Origin: DATKWS01 sp035529435
Lineage (GTDB): Bacteria; Krumholzibacteriota; Krumholzibacteriia; Krumholzibacteriales; Krumholzibacteriaceae
DNA length: 17,515 bases
Direction: 5' to 3'
NCBI GenBank assembly: GCA_035529435.1
Contig: DATKWS010000012.1
Span: 1 to 17,515, forward strand
A program made the translations under genes and the position numbers. This document shows positions 1 to 7,666 of this stretch, one piece after another. Below the pieces are notes generated by a model. That model had not been told where the DNA came from. It did not search any database and worked only from the letters and a program-made list of their open reading frames with translations. Position 1 is the first letter of the stretch. Each line of letters opens with the position of its first letter.

Positions 1-1
1 G

Positions 2-34
2 AGAAGCGGTCGGGTAAAGACCCTGAGTATCTAG
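2..34 (+). CDS. secD: SecD, C-terminal end (partial)
   Basis: The reading frame entering the window at base 2 ends at a TAG at 32-34 and gives the last ten residues RSGRVKTLSI. This matches the way many SecD proteins end, with basic residues followed by V-K-x-L-S-I (E. coli SecD ends in a very similar KLSI). The next gene is secF, the usual secD partner. SecD is the large membrane subunit of the SecDF complex, which uses the proton motive force to pull exported proteins out of the SecYEG channel. Frame 1 is also open to a TGA at 52-54, but its peptide does not resemble SecD. Only the tail is visible, so the call rests on the short motif and on synteny. Confidence 0.65.
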   Translation, partial: RSGRVKTLSI

Positions 35-40
35 CGCGCC

Positions 41-68
41 GCGCGGCAATATGAAAAGTCCGCCGCGC
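41..68 (+). other. GC-rich inverted repeat in the secD-secF gap
   Basis: GCGCGGC at 41-47 is complementary to GCCGCGC at 62-68, with a 14-nt loop. It lies in the 80-nt spacer between the secD stop and the secF start. No T tract follows, so it is not a classical intrinsic terminator. It could be an mRNA hairpin that tunes the secD to secF ratio or stability, or chance in GC-rich DNA. Confidence 0.25.
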
Positions 69-114
69 CGCACGTATGAGCGATACAGTGAAAAAATCGA
101 TGTAAGGAGATTCT

Positions 115-1290
115 ATGCAGTTTTTCGGTGAGACGCATATCGAGTTTGTACGGTTCAGGAACAAGGCGTTCATTATTTCTCTCGCGCTGATTCTGGTGGG
201 ACTCGTGTCGCTCCTCGTGAAGGGCGGCCCCGACCTGAGTATCGATTTCGAGGGTGGAACGATCGTGCAGGTGCGGTTCGACGAGCCGGTGCCGATCGGG
301 GACCTGCGCGGTATCGTCGAGGGTGCGGGATACGAGGGGAGCGAGATTCAGCGCTTCGGCGAGCCGAACGAGTACCTGATCAAGATCGAAAAGGTGAGCG
401 AGACGGATTACGCGTCCGAGAAACTGCTCGAGGCACTCGTCGCGATAATGCCCGATAGAAACTGGCACGTCGCCTCCGTGCGGGAGTTGCCTCCCGATTT
501 CTCATCCGGATTCGAGGGGGGCAACCTGGTCGTGGCCGAGGCCGACTCCATTCCCCCGCTCGAAGAACTGCAGGAGAATATCAAGCAACACGGCGTCGGT
601 ATCATATCGGCGACGGAGGAGGCGGCCGGCCGCGTCGCCTTCAGGCTTCCGCTCCTCGGCGTGCAGGCGAAGGCGGCGGAAATGCTCAACAGCGCGATCC
701 AGAAGGGATTTCCTGAGCGAACGATAGAGGTGCGCCGCACCGAGTCGGTCGGACCCAAGATCGGGGCCGAGCTCAAGAACCGCGTGTGGGCGGCTATCGT
801 GATCTCCCTCTTCGGCATCCTCGCCTACATCAGCTGGCGCTTCGAGTTCAAGTTCGCCATCGGGGCGATCATCGCCCTGATACATGATGTGCTTGTCACG
901 CTCGGCATCTTCTCGCTGATGAACAAGGAGATATCGATCGCCGTCATCGCCGCGTTTCTCACCATCGTCGGGTATTCACTCAACGACACGATCGTCGTCT
1001 TCGACCGGATCCGCGAGAACTACAATCTGCGCCGGCGGCAGTCGTACGAGTCGATGATCGACATATCGGTCAACGAATCTCTCAGCCGGACGATCATCAC
1101 CTCGTTGACCACATTGATCGTGGTGCTGTTCCTGTTCTTCATAGGCGGCGAGGTCATACACGATTTCGCGTTCGCCCTTCTGATCGGTATCATCGTGGGA
1201 ACCTACTCGAGTATATTCGTCGCAAGTCCGATACTGATCGAGTGGGAGAATCGGATCGCCGCGCGCAGGAGGGCCAGGAGGGGACGGTAA
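115..1290 (+). CDS. secF: Protein translocase subunit SecF
   Basis: SecF pairs with SecD in the inner membrane and drives late steps of Sec-dependent export using the proton gradient. The 391-residue product has a first membrane segment at about 18-35, a large extracytoplasmic domain to about 222, then five membrane segments from about 225 to 380. The family signature GYSLNDTIVVFDRIREN begins near residue 286, and the protein ends in a basic tail (RRRARRGR). The start is supported by AAGGAG at 104-109, five bases before the ATG. At 391 residues it is clearly longer than typical SecF (about 300-325). The extra length is in the extracytoplasmic part, roughly residues 110-190, including the acidic stretch after PPDFSSGFEGG. 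SecD ends just upstream. The assignment is very secure. Confidence 0.96.
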   Translation: MQFFGETHIEFVRFRNKAFIISLALILVGLVSLLVKGGPDLSIDFEGGTIVQVRFDEPVPIGDLRGIVEGAGYEGSEIQRFGEPNEYLIKIEKVSETDYASEKLLEALVAIMPDRNWHVASVRELPPDFSSGFEGGNLVVAEADSIPPLEELQENIKQHGVGIISATEEAAGRVAFRLPLLGVQAKAAEMLNSAIQKGFPERTIEVRRTESVGPKIGAELKNRVWAAIVISLFGILAYISWRFEFKFAIGAIIALIHDVLVTLGIFSLMNKEISIAVIAAFLTIVGYSLNDTIVVFDRIRENYNLRRRQSYESMIDISVNESLSRTIITSLTTLIVVLFLFFIGGEVIHDFAFALLIGIIVGTYSSIFVASPILIEWENRIAARRRARRGR

Positions 1291-1360
1291 CGCCGGTGAA
1301 CGATCCCCATCGTGCCGCGCGGTGTGAACGAACGATCCAGGCATCATCCGGAGCCCGGTA

Positions 1361-1876
1361 GTGGTCGCCGTTCTTCAACACATAGGGCTCGTTTTCTTCT
1401 ATATCGTTCTCTTTGCCTTCAATCTTCTGATCTTTCTCGGCGTGCCGGGGAGCTGGATAGCCCTCGTCGCGATTCTCATCTTCGACATCGCGACCGGGTT
1501 CTCGACGGTGGGATGGGTACTGCTCATCGTCATGGCGGGCATCGCCGTTGCCGGCGAGGTCATCGAATCGGTTCTCGGGCTGGTCTATGTCGCCCACAAG
1601 GGGGCGACGAAATGGGGAGTGCTCGGAGCCTTCGTCGGCGGGCTTGCCGGGGCGATCGGCGGATCGGCCATTATTCCCTTTGTCGGGAGTATCATTTTCG
1701 GATTGCTCGGGGCCTTCGCCGGGGCGGTCCTCTTTGAATACGTCTACTACAGATCACTCGACCGGGCACTCCGGACCGGCTTCTTTGCCTTCATCGGGAA
1801 GATCAGCGCCATGCTGGTAAAGTTCGCCCTCGGACTCGCTATCCTCGGAATATTCATCTACCGGAGCTGGCGGTAA
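1361..1876 (+). CDS. DUF456 family membrane protein
   Basis: This 171-residue, very hydrophobic protein matches the DUF456 pattern. It has an N-terminal pair of membrane segments with a PGSWIAL turn (about 29-35), a conserved glutamate-containing segment (GEVIESVLG, about 64-72), a short KGATKWG cytoplasmic turn, and a glycine/alanine-rich hairpin (GAFVGGLAGAIGGSAIIPFVG) typical of the family. A final membrane segment lies at about 152-166. The function of DUF456 is unknown. The start is GTG at 1361, supported by GGAG at 1350-1353 with 7-nt spacing. It sits 70 nt behind secF and is probably co-transcribed with it, although no functional tie to SecDF is established. Confidence 0.85.
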   Translation: MVAVLQHIGLVFFYIVLFAFNLLIFLGVPGSWIALVAILIFDIATGFSTVGWVLLIVMAGIAVAGEVIESVLGLVYVAHKGATKWGVLGAFVGGLAGAIGGSAIIPFVGSIIFGLLGAFAGAVLFEYVYYRSLDRALRTGFFAFIGKISAMLVKFALGLAILGIFIYRSWR

Positions 1877-1878
1877 AT

Positions 1879-1916
1879 TGTCCTTTTTCAGGGACGCCAT
1901 TCTCCAAAAGAGGACA
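1879..1916 (+). terminator. Inverted repeat after DUF456, possible transcription end
   Basis: TGTCCTTTTT at 1879-1888 is nearly complementary to AAAAGAGGACA at 1906-1916, with one base bulged and a 17-nt loop. It begins 3 nt after the DUF456 stop, where a terminator for the secDF unit is expected. A U tract after the stem is absent (only TTT at 1919-1921), so a classical intrinsic terminator is doubtful. A Rho-assisted end or an mRNA-stabilising hairpin are alternatives. Confidence 0.35.
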
Positions 1917-1965
1917 GCTTTGACTGCAGAGTCGCCGTAACGCACGTATTTTCAACACACTTTTA

Positions 1966-1981
1966 TGGCATGTCCTTTGCG
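1966..1981 (+). promoter_or_regulatory. Sigma-54 (-24/-12) promoter candidate
   Basis: TGGCATGTCCTTTGCG matches the RpoN consensus TGGCACGNNNNTTGCW at all but two specified positions. The invariant GG (1967-1968) and GC (1979-1980) are separated by exactly 10 bases. The predicted start is near 1992, giving a leader of about 129 nt before the gene at 2121. The site heads the unit carrying an NtrY-family kinase, whose usual partner NtrX is built like a sigma-54 activator, so the context fits. A TATACT hexamer at 1986-1991 could instead serve as a sigma-70 -10 box, but no good -35 lies upstream of it. Confidence 0.6.
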
Positions 1982-2014
1982 TTTATATACTGGATGATGG
2001 AGTACGCTCTCGAC

Positions 2015-2033
2015 GGGAGGAACGGTTCTTCCC
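2015..2033 (+). other. 19-bp dyad in the leader of the kinase operon
   Basis: GGGAGGAACGGTTCTTCCC is an inverted repeat with 9-base arms around a single central G; the only imperfect pair is a G-T. It lies about 23 nt downstream of the predicted sigma-54 start and 88 nt before the ATG at 2121. It could be an operator for a dimeric regulator or an RNA hairpin (the loop would need to open to about three bases). A weaker partial palindrome, GTGGCATATACGGCAC, follows at 2041-2056. Confidence 0.35.
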
Positions 2034-2120
2034 GGGGATCGTGGCATATACGGCACGGTCGGGTGAGCGAGACGAGCCCGCTGCATTAAAACAGGAATCC
2101 GTTACGAGGCAGGCCGCATT

Positions 2121-2615
2121 ATGAGAATTGCGAAAGTTACCGGCATCTTCTGGATTGCGCTCTTCGCCGCCGCCGTCATGATCTCGGATGCCGCGGGGCA
2201 GGAAGTGATCAAAGGCAGGAGCAAGCGGCAGGAATCCGCGCTCAAGCAATCGCCGCTCGCCACCTTCAAGGGAATCGAGAATGCATGGGTGGGCGAGGAC
2301 GCCGCTTCCCTCTCGCGCTTTGCCGGTGAGGGCAAGGTGTTTGTCAATGTCATGGGGATCGGACAGAGGGGAGGGTACTTCAGCCGTCCGCAGGTGCACT
2401 ACCTGTTCAAACAGATGTTCAAGACCTACACGCACACGAAGTTCAACTTCGTGAAGTACCACAACCTCGACAAGCCCGAGGGACGGGTGTACGGGATCGC
2501 GCACCGCAGTTACCGGAACAACCGGAACGGGAAAATCTATCAGGACAAGGTGTACGTGACTCTGAGGAACGATGGGGAGGTCTGGGTTGTGGATGAGATC
2601 AAAACGACGAGGTGA
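2121..2615 (+). CDS. Small secreted NTF2-like protein (DUF4783-like)
   Basis: The 164-residue product starts with a Sec signal peptide: a basic start (MRIAKV), a hydrophobic core at about 7-22 and a likely cut after DAAG or AGQ near residues 25-27. The mature part resembles the DUF4783/NTF2-like fold: an N-terminal helix (ATFKGIENAWVGEDAASLSRFA), a second helical part with YFSRPQVHYLFKQMFKTY, then strands rich in aromatic and basic residues ending VYVTLRNDGEVWVVDEIKT. Such domains usually bind a small ligand or partner rather than catalyse, and no catalytic set was seen. AGG at 2111-2113 stands 7 nt before the ATG. Its stop overlaps the next gene by GTGA, suggesting translational coupling to the kinase. 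It may be a periplasmic accessory to that sensor, which is inference. Confidence 0.75.
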   Translation: MRIAKVTGIFWIALFAAAVMISDAAGQEVIKGRSKRQESALKQSPLATFKGIENAWVGEDAASLSRFAGEGKVFVNVMGIGQRGGYFSRPQVHYLFKQMFKTYTHTKFNFVKYHNLDKPEGRVYGIAHRSYRNNRNGKIYQDKVYVTLRNDGEVWVVDEIKTTR

Positions 2616-5600
2616 CCTCCGGGAGCCTTCAAGGTGTGCGTAGCGTTAAAGAGCATAAGGTGTTCTATGCCGGCCTCTGGGTATTCCTCCTCGGGTCGAT
2701 CATATTCTTCATTTCACTCCTTTCGTTGAACCGGCTGACCCTGCCCACTCCTCTCTGGTTGATGTTTCTTCTCCTCGATGGGGGATTCATCGTTTTCATT
2801 TTCATTCCCCAGCCGGGGCGGACCGTCGCGGCTCCTCCCGGCGCTGCGGCGGCACGGGATCGATGGTATCCGCGTACGCTTGCGGATATCGTCGAGGGAA
2901 AGGGTGATGGCGGTGAGGAAGGTGTGCTCGAGCCGGTACGCGCCATATCACCGGTGCCGCTGATACCGCTGGCCCTTCTCTTCGGCCTGCTGATCCTTGC
3001 GGCCCCGGTCACTCCAGACGAACAGGAATGGCGGGCCGATGAGGCGGGGAAGCTCGAAGCGATTTACCTGAAGGCCGAGGTGCGGATCGGCGAGCTGGAG
3101 GCCGTGGGACGGGAGCTGGGCGCCGGCGTTTCCCGTATAATCGGTACGCGCAACATCGACGGGATGGATGTGCCGGAGCGCGCCGCGCTGGTGCACCGGA
3201 TCGATTCGCTCGCGGGTGAGTTCGGTGCGGGACTGTTTCCCTTCCACGAGGTCGGCATTCAGGTTTTCAGCTCGGTGAGCGGGCGTACCGCGTGGGGGGG
3301 GCGCCCCCGGTACGTGCGGGATGTGCCGCGCGGCGACTATGAGGCACGGGTGTTCACGAGCCGTTCGAGAATGTACACCCTGCTCGTGAACAACATGCCG
3401 TGCCCCGGTGGCAACAGGGTCGTCGTCGATATTCCGCTCGAGGTCAATTACCGGATCAACAATCAATTCCTGCGGAGCACGAGTCTCGGTGAGGCGTTGA
3501 GCGAACGGTACGGGAGAGAGATCCAGTTCAGCTTCTCGATGGGGGAACACCGCGGTGAGATGCGATGGGCCGACGAACGGCTCGATACACTCCGTACACG
3601 GGTCGACTACGATCCGGGGACGGGCGTCGTGGTGAGCGGTGTCGTGAAGGCGTTCACCGGGCTGCCGATCGCGTATCTCAAGGTCCTCGGCGTTCCCTTC
3701 GCCTCCGTTCTCGAGAAACGGGAAGGGCGGCGCGTCCTGTGGGGCGGTTTCACCGTGACGTTGATCGTGGCGGCCATTGCGCTCTGGATGTACCGGCGGT
3801 ACGCAAAACGTGGGGCGCGCGGGGGGGAGCGGGGGAAGACATTGCTGCGGAGGCTCTGTATGCTGATGGGCTTCCTCTTCCTGATCCGCTTCCTGCTGCT
3901 GCGCCTGGACCTGCCGAGCGCGCTGTTCGGAACGAGCCTCTTCGATCCCGGTTTCTTCGCGGACGAGGCGCCGTTCGGATTGATGCGCACGACGGGGGAT
4001 TTTCTCGTAACGGCGCTCTTCGCGCTGATACTTGTGTTCGGTTCGATCAAGGCGTTCCGCACCTATTACCCCGCGCGCCTCGAGAAGGCGCTGGCGGGAG
4101 AGGGGGCGTTCCACGGGCTGCGGTTTGTGGTCAAGGCCGCGCTCCTCGGCGTGCTGCTCGGCGGGGTGATGCTGCTCGCGGAGAGAATCGTTTCCCGCGT
4201 CGTTCTGAATGCCAACCCGCGCCTTCTCGGGCTCGATGTCCAGTACCTCTCGCTGCCGGTCATTTCACTCCACCTCGCCATGCTGTTCATGGTGTCGGCC
4301 TTCTTTATCGCATTTCTCTTTATCGCCAGGCTCGTGCTCGTGTGGGGATCGGGAGGACGGCGCGAGGCGTTTCTCGCATCGATCGCCGCCCTCGCGATCC
4401 TGGCCGCCGCGATGCGCCCGCACTGGCTGCTCCTCGCTGCGGCCGCGGCGCTGCTCTTTCTCTCGGCGAAGATATTTCCGCTCCTGAGGAAGGAGGAGAT
4501 CGTCTCGATCGTACTCTCGTCGTTTTTCCTCGTACTGATATGTACGCTCGTGATCTTCGATGTGGCGTCCATGCGGTACACCGAGCTGAGGGAGAGCCGT
4601 GTCCTCGAGAAGGCCGGCGATTTCAACCACCCCGAGGACAACTGGCTCGAGGTCGTTCTTCCCGACGTGTGCCAGGAGATCTCACGCGACCGAGGGATCG
4701 TCTCGAAGATATTCTCGAGAAAGGAATCGGCCGCATTCGAGATCTGGGCGGAGAGCTCGTTCAGCCGTTTCAACCTCTCGTGTATCATCGACACCTACGA
4801 TGCAAAGGAGCGCAATTTTTCGCATTTCGAGGTCGGTATCCCATTCAGGACGCCGCCGCTCGGCGATTCGATCATGGGTCTCGAGGGCAAACCGGTGGTA
4901 CGGAGCGGCAGGATGGAGACGAGTATCGGCGCCGTTTACTACTACCGGGGCATTGCGCCGGTGTACGGTCTTCGCGGCCAGGAGGTCGGCGCGGTCGTGA
5001 TAACGGTTCCCTATTTCTTCGAGAACACCGAGCTGCTCGCGCGGACGGGACCCCTCGCTCCCGAGATTCTCCAGAACATCGAGCCGGGTGCCCTGGCCCC
5101 GCGTGTCGACGAGCCGGAAAATCTCCTCGTCGCCCGTGTGAGGGACCGGCGCGTGGTCGAATCCTCTCTGCCGCTCCTCGCGTCGGGGACGCGCCTCCCC
5201 GGTAGCGGGGATTCGTGGTTCATCCTGAACCTGGACAGGGAACGGTACAACTGCGTTCTCGAGACGGGGCCCCGGGGGGCAGGGTACCTCGTGGGCTACC
5301 GGATCGCCGGGGTGGTCGAGAGCCTGCTCATGTGGGCGACCGTCGTCTCGCTCGATGTAATCCTCACCGCCCTTTCGCTGGTCGCGCTCGTCGTCCTGCG
5401 CCGGCTGCCCGTGCTCGGGAGCGTCATTCCGGCGGTCTCGCTCGGTGGGCGGCTGGGTTTCCGGGAGAAGATTCTTCTTTCGTTCCTCGTCGTCTCGATA
5501 CTCCCCGTCCTGATCATCGGCGGATTCTCGGGCAGGTTCATTCAGCGGTCGTTTCAGCGGGAAGGGGAGCGGGTGGCAATCGAAGGGGTTCGCGAGGCGG

Positions 5601-7597
5601 CTTCCCTGATCGAATACTCGATTCGCGCCGAGGCCGAATCGTTCGCGGGGAGCCAGTACTTGCGGGAGATCCTCGGGGGCGATCGCGATGCACGCGTCAG
5701 GGATGTTGCCCTGAACGAGTCGGCGTACTTCACCCTGTTCGACGGTGCGGGAAAGCTCCTGCTCGATGAGGGCATGAGCGATTTCTCCGATGATGAGGTA
5801 CGGTTGCTGCTGAGCGAAGCGAATATCCACCGGGGTACGATCACGTTCGAGCCGCCCCACCTGTACGGCGGTGTCGTCATTGCGCTGCCGGTTTCCGGGG
5901 GGGCGGGGACCTCCGGTACGGCGGTGGACTCCGTACGATCCGGGGAGACGGCGGGTGCCGGTGCCGCCGATGTGTCCGGGGAGACGGTGCATGCCGGTGC
6001 CGCCGGGGGATACCTCTACTACCGGCGGAGGCTCGACGATCAGTTTCTCCACGGTATTACCGATGTGATCGGGACGGACATCAATATATACTTCGACGGG
6101 CTCCTGCGCGCCTCGAGCGAGCGGGAACTGTTCATCGGCGGATTCATCGAGCCGATCGTTGCGCCGGCCGTCTTCGCCGATATCGCGCTGATGGGAAGCC
6201 GTACGATCGTGCAGGAGGCGAAGCTCGGTGATTACTCCTACCAGGTCGCCAGTGCACCCCTCGTTTCAATCACTCACGGCGAGAGCGGCGTCCTGTCCGT
6301 GCCGATGCTCTACCAGCCGTCCCTCATCAAGAGGGAAGTGCTGAAATCGTCTTCATTGATGCTCGGCCTCCTGGCGCTCCTCTTCGCTGCAACGGTCGCG
6401 ATCGGTGTATTCCTTGCGGGAAAAATTTTCACGCCGGTGGCGGCGCTGATCGGGGGCACGCGGCGGATCATCAGCGGCGACCTGGGATTCAAGCTCGAGT
6501 CGAAGGCGCCGGACGAGATCGGCGAGCTCGTCGGTTCGTTCAACACCATGACGGCGGCCCTCCAGGAAGCGAGGCGCGATCTGCTCGAGCGGCAGCGATA
6601 CCTCGCGGCGGTTCTCGATAATGTCGCCACGGGGGTCATTGCGATCGACCGCGATGGAACGATCATCACTCTGAATCCTTCCGGCGAGCGCATCCTCGGA
6701 CTCGATAGGGGCGAGGTGGTCGGCAGAAAGCCGGGCGAGATCGCCCATGAAGGGCTTGCGCCCCTCTTCGCACTGTTCTCCGAGGAGGGAGGGATCCGCG
6801 AACGCGAGGTCGACCTGCACGCCGGCGAGCGCCGGCGCACGATCAAGGCCGTCCTGACGGGCCTCGAGGAGAAGGGCGAGCGGCTCGGGACCGTGATCGT
6901 CTTCGACGATCTCACCGAGCTGATCCGCTCCAAGAAGCTGTCCGCCTGGATCGAGATGGCCCGCCAGATAGCGCACGAGGTCAAGAATCCGCTGACGCCG
7001 ATCAAGCTCTCCGCCCAGTTGATGCGGCGGGCGTACCGCGAGGGCAGCGCGGAATTCGGCGAGATATTCGAGAGCGGCGTCGAAACGGTCATCCAGCAAA
7101 CCGAAATCCTCCGCCGCATCTCATCGGAATTTTCGAGCTTCGGGCGCGTCACACGGCTGCGCCCGGAGGTCGTACCGCTCGATCCGTTCCTCTCGGAGCT
7201 CGTCACGTCGTACCGTGGCGCCGCGGGGATTGAGATCGTCTACGAGCCGGGGGAGGCGCCGGCGGCCGTCGCCGATCGGGAGGGATTGCGGAAGGTGCTG
7301 GTGAATGTGATGGAGAATGCGCTCGAGGCGATGCCCGATGGTGGAACGGTCACCGTGCGCACCCGCCGGGCGGGCGGGGCGGTCGAGGTGGTGATCGAGG
7401 ATACCGGCGCGGGTCTCCCCGCCGATGTGCGGGAGCGGCTGTTCGAGCCCTACTTCTCCACCAAGACGAACGGGACCGGTCTCGGCCTCGCGATATGCCA
7501 GGGTCTGGTGCGCGGGATGGACGGTGACATCCGGCTGCGGAACAGGAGCGACGTGCGGGGTGTACAAGCCATTGTAACGTTGCCGTCCGGCGGATAG
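2612..7597 (+). CDS. Giant NtrY-family sensor histidine kinase (1661 aa)
   Basis: This is a membrane histidine kinase that should autophosphorylate on His1455 (H box IAHEVKNPLTP) and pass the phosphate to a response regulator. The C-terminal part is a standard NtrY: membrane segment about 954-977, extracytoplasmic region 978-1246, membrane segment 1248-1271, HAMP about 1272-1325, PAS about 1330-1435, dimerisation/phosphoacceptor domain about 1445-1510, and HATPase_c to the end with N box Asn1569, G1 DTGAGLP from Asp1597, F box LFEPYFSTK and G2 GTGLGLAI at 1621-1628. All catalytic motifs are intact. In front lies about 940 residues absent from ordinary NtrY (about 730-770 aa): membrane segments near 17-37, 48-65 and 115-132, an extracytoplasmic domain 133-372, eight segments between 375 and 652, a second extracytoplasmic domain 653-900, and a segment at 903-930. 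Segment parity puts all three sensor regions outside and the kinase inside. The start is GTG 2612 (overlapping the previous stop) or GTG 2636, which has GGGAG 10 nt upstream. No response regulator gene is visible. Confidence 0.9.
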   Translation: MTSGSLQGVRSVKEHKVFYAGLWVFLLGSIIFFISLLSLNRLTLPTPLWLMFLLLDGGFIVFIFIPQPGRTVAAPPGAAAARDRWYPRTLADIVEGKGDGGEEGVLEPVRAISPVPLIPLALLFGLLILAAPVTPDEQEWRADEAGKLEAIYLKAEVRIGELEAVGRELGAGVSRIIGTRNIDGMDVPERAALVHRIDSLAGEFGAGLFPFHEVGIQVFSSVSGRTAWGGRPRYVRDVPRGDYEARVFTSRSRMYTLLVNNMPCPGGNRVVVDIPLEVNYRINNQFLRSTSLGEALSERYGREIQFSFSMGEHRGEMRWADERLDTLRTRVDYDPGTGVVVSGVVKAFTGLPIAYLKVLGVPFASVLEKREGRRVLWGGFTVTLIVAAIALWMYRRYAKRGARGGERGKTLLRRLCMLMGFLFLIRFLLLRLDLPSALFGTSLFDPGFFADEAPFGLMRTTGDFLVTALFALILVFGSIKAFRTYYPARLEKALAGEGAFHGLRFVVKAALLGVLLGGVMLLAERIVSRVVLNANPRLLGLDVQYLSLPVISLHLAMLFMVSAFFIAFLFIARLVLVWGSGGRREAFLASIAALAILAAAMRPHWLLLAAAAALLFLSAKIFPLLRKEEIVSIVLSSFFLVLICTLVIFDVASMRYTELRESRVLEKAGDFNHPEDNWLEVVLPDVCQEISRDRGIVSKIFSRKESAAFEIWAESSFSRFNLSCIIDTYDAKERNFSHFEVGIPFRTPPLGDSIMGLEGKPVVRSGRMETSIGAVYYYRGIAPVYGLRGQEVGAVVITVPYFFENTELLARTGPLAPEILQNIEPGALAPRVDEPENLLVARVRDRRVVESSLPLLASGTRLPGSGDSWFILNLDRERYNCVLETGPRGAGYLVGYRIAGVVESLLMWATVVSLDVILTALSLVALVVLRRLPVLGSVIPAVSLGGRLGFREKILLSFLVVSILPVLIIGGFSGRFIQRSFQREGERVAIEGVREAASLIEYSIRAEAESFAGSQYLREILGGDRDARVRDVALNESAYFTLFDGAGKLLLDEGMSDFSDDEVRLLLSEANIHRGTITFEPPHLYGGVVIALPVSGGAGTSGTAVDSVRSGETAGAGAADVSGETVHAGAAGGYLYYRRRLDDQFLHGITDVIGTDINIYFDGLLRASSERELFIGGFIEPIVAPAVFADIALMGSRTIVQEAKLGDYSYQVASAPLVSITHGESGVLSVPMLYQPSLIKREVLKSSSLMLGLLALLFAATVAIGVFLAGKIFTPVAALIGGTRRIISGDLGFKLESKAPDEIGELVGSFNTMTAALQEARRDLLERQRYLAAVLDNVATGVIAIDRDGTIITLNPSGERILGLDRGEVVGRKPGEIAHEGLAPLFALFSEEGGIREREVDLHAGERRRTIKAVLTGLEEKGERLGTVIVFDDLTELIRSKKLSAWIEMARQIAHEVKNPLTPIKLSAQLMRRAYREGSAEFGEIFESGVETVIQQTEILRRISSEFSSFGRVTRLRPEVVPLDPFLSELVTSYRGAAGIEIVYEPGEAPAAVADREGLRKVLVNVMENALEAMPDGGTVTVRTRRAGGAVEVVIEDTGAGLPADVRERLFEPYFSTKTNGTGLGLAICQGLVRGMDGDIRLRNRSDVRGVQAIVTLPSGG
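5939..6010 (+). repeat. 36-bp tandem duplication inside the kinase sensor domain
   Basis: Two adjacent copies of a 36-base unit (5939-5974 and 5975-6010), both beginning TCCGGGGAGACGG, encode SGETAGAGAADV and SGETVHAGAAGG at residues 1110-1133. The period is a multiple of three, so the frame is kept. The repeat lies in a Gly/Ala/Thr/Ser-rich insert (about residues 1097-1134) within the third extracytoplasmic region, and looks like a flexible linker that grew by slippage or unequal crossing-over. Confidence 0.8.
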
Positions 7598-7666
7598 GCG
7601 CTGCCGGTGAAATGCATCCGCTGGCGTTCGCCGGTGTCGTCTGTATATACTACGAGAGAGATGCGC

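Noticed and set aside
2043..2058. Second possible sigma-54 site (TGGCATATACGGCA)
   Set aside because: With GG at 2043-2044 the required GC would fall at 2055-2056, which reads AC, so the spacing rule fails.
1970..2089. 39-codon ORF (MSFAFIYWMMEYALDG...) in the regulatory gap
   Set aside because: Its ATG lies inside the sigma-54 promoter core, it has no ribosome binding site and no recognisable product.
3565..5205. Plus-strand frame of 546 codons within the kinase gene
   Set aside because: It is an Arg/Gly-rich shadow of the kinase reading frame with no domain, and the kinase frame continues uninterrupted through it with membrane segments.
7646..7651. TATACT as a -10 box for the DUF4159 gene
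   Set aside because: No recognisable -35 sits 16-18 nt upstream, and the 69-nt spacing from the kinase gene is compatible with read-through.
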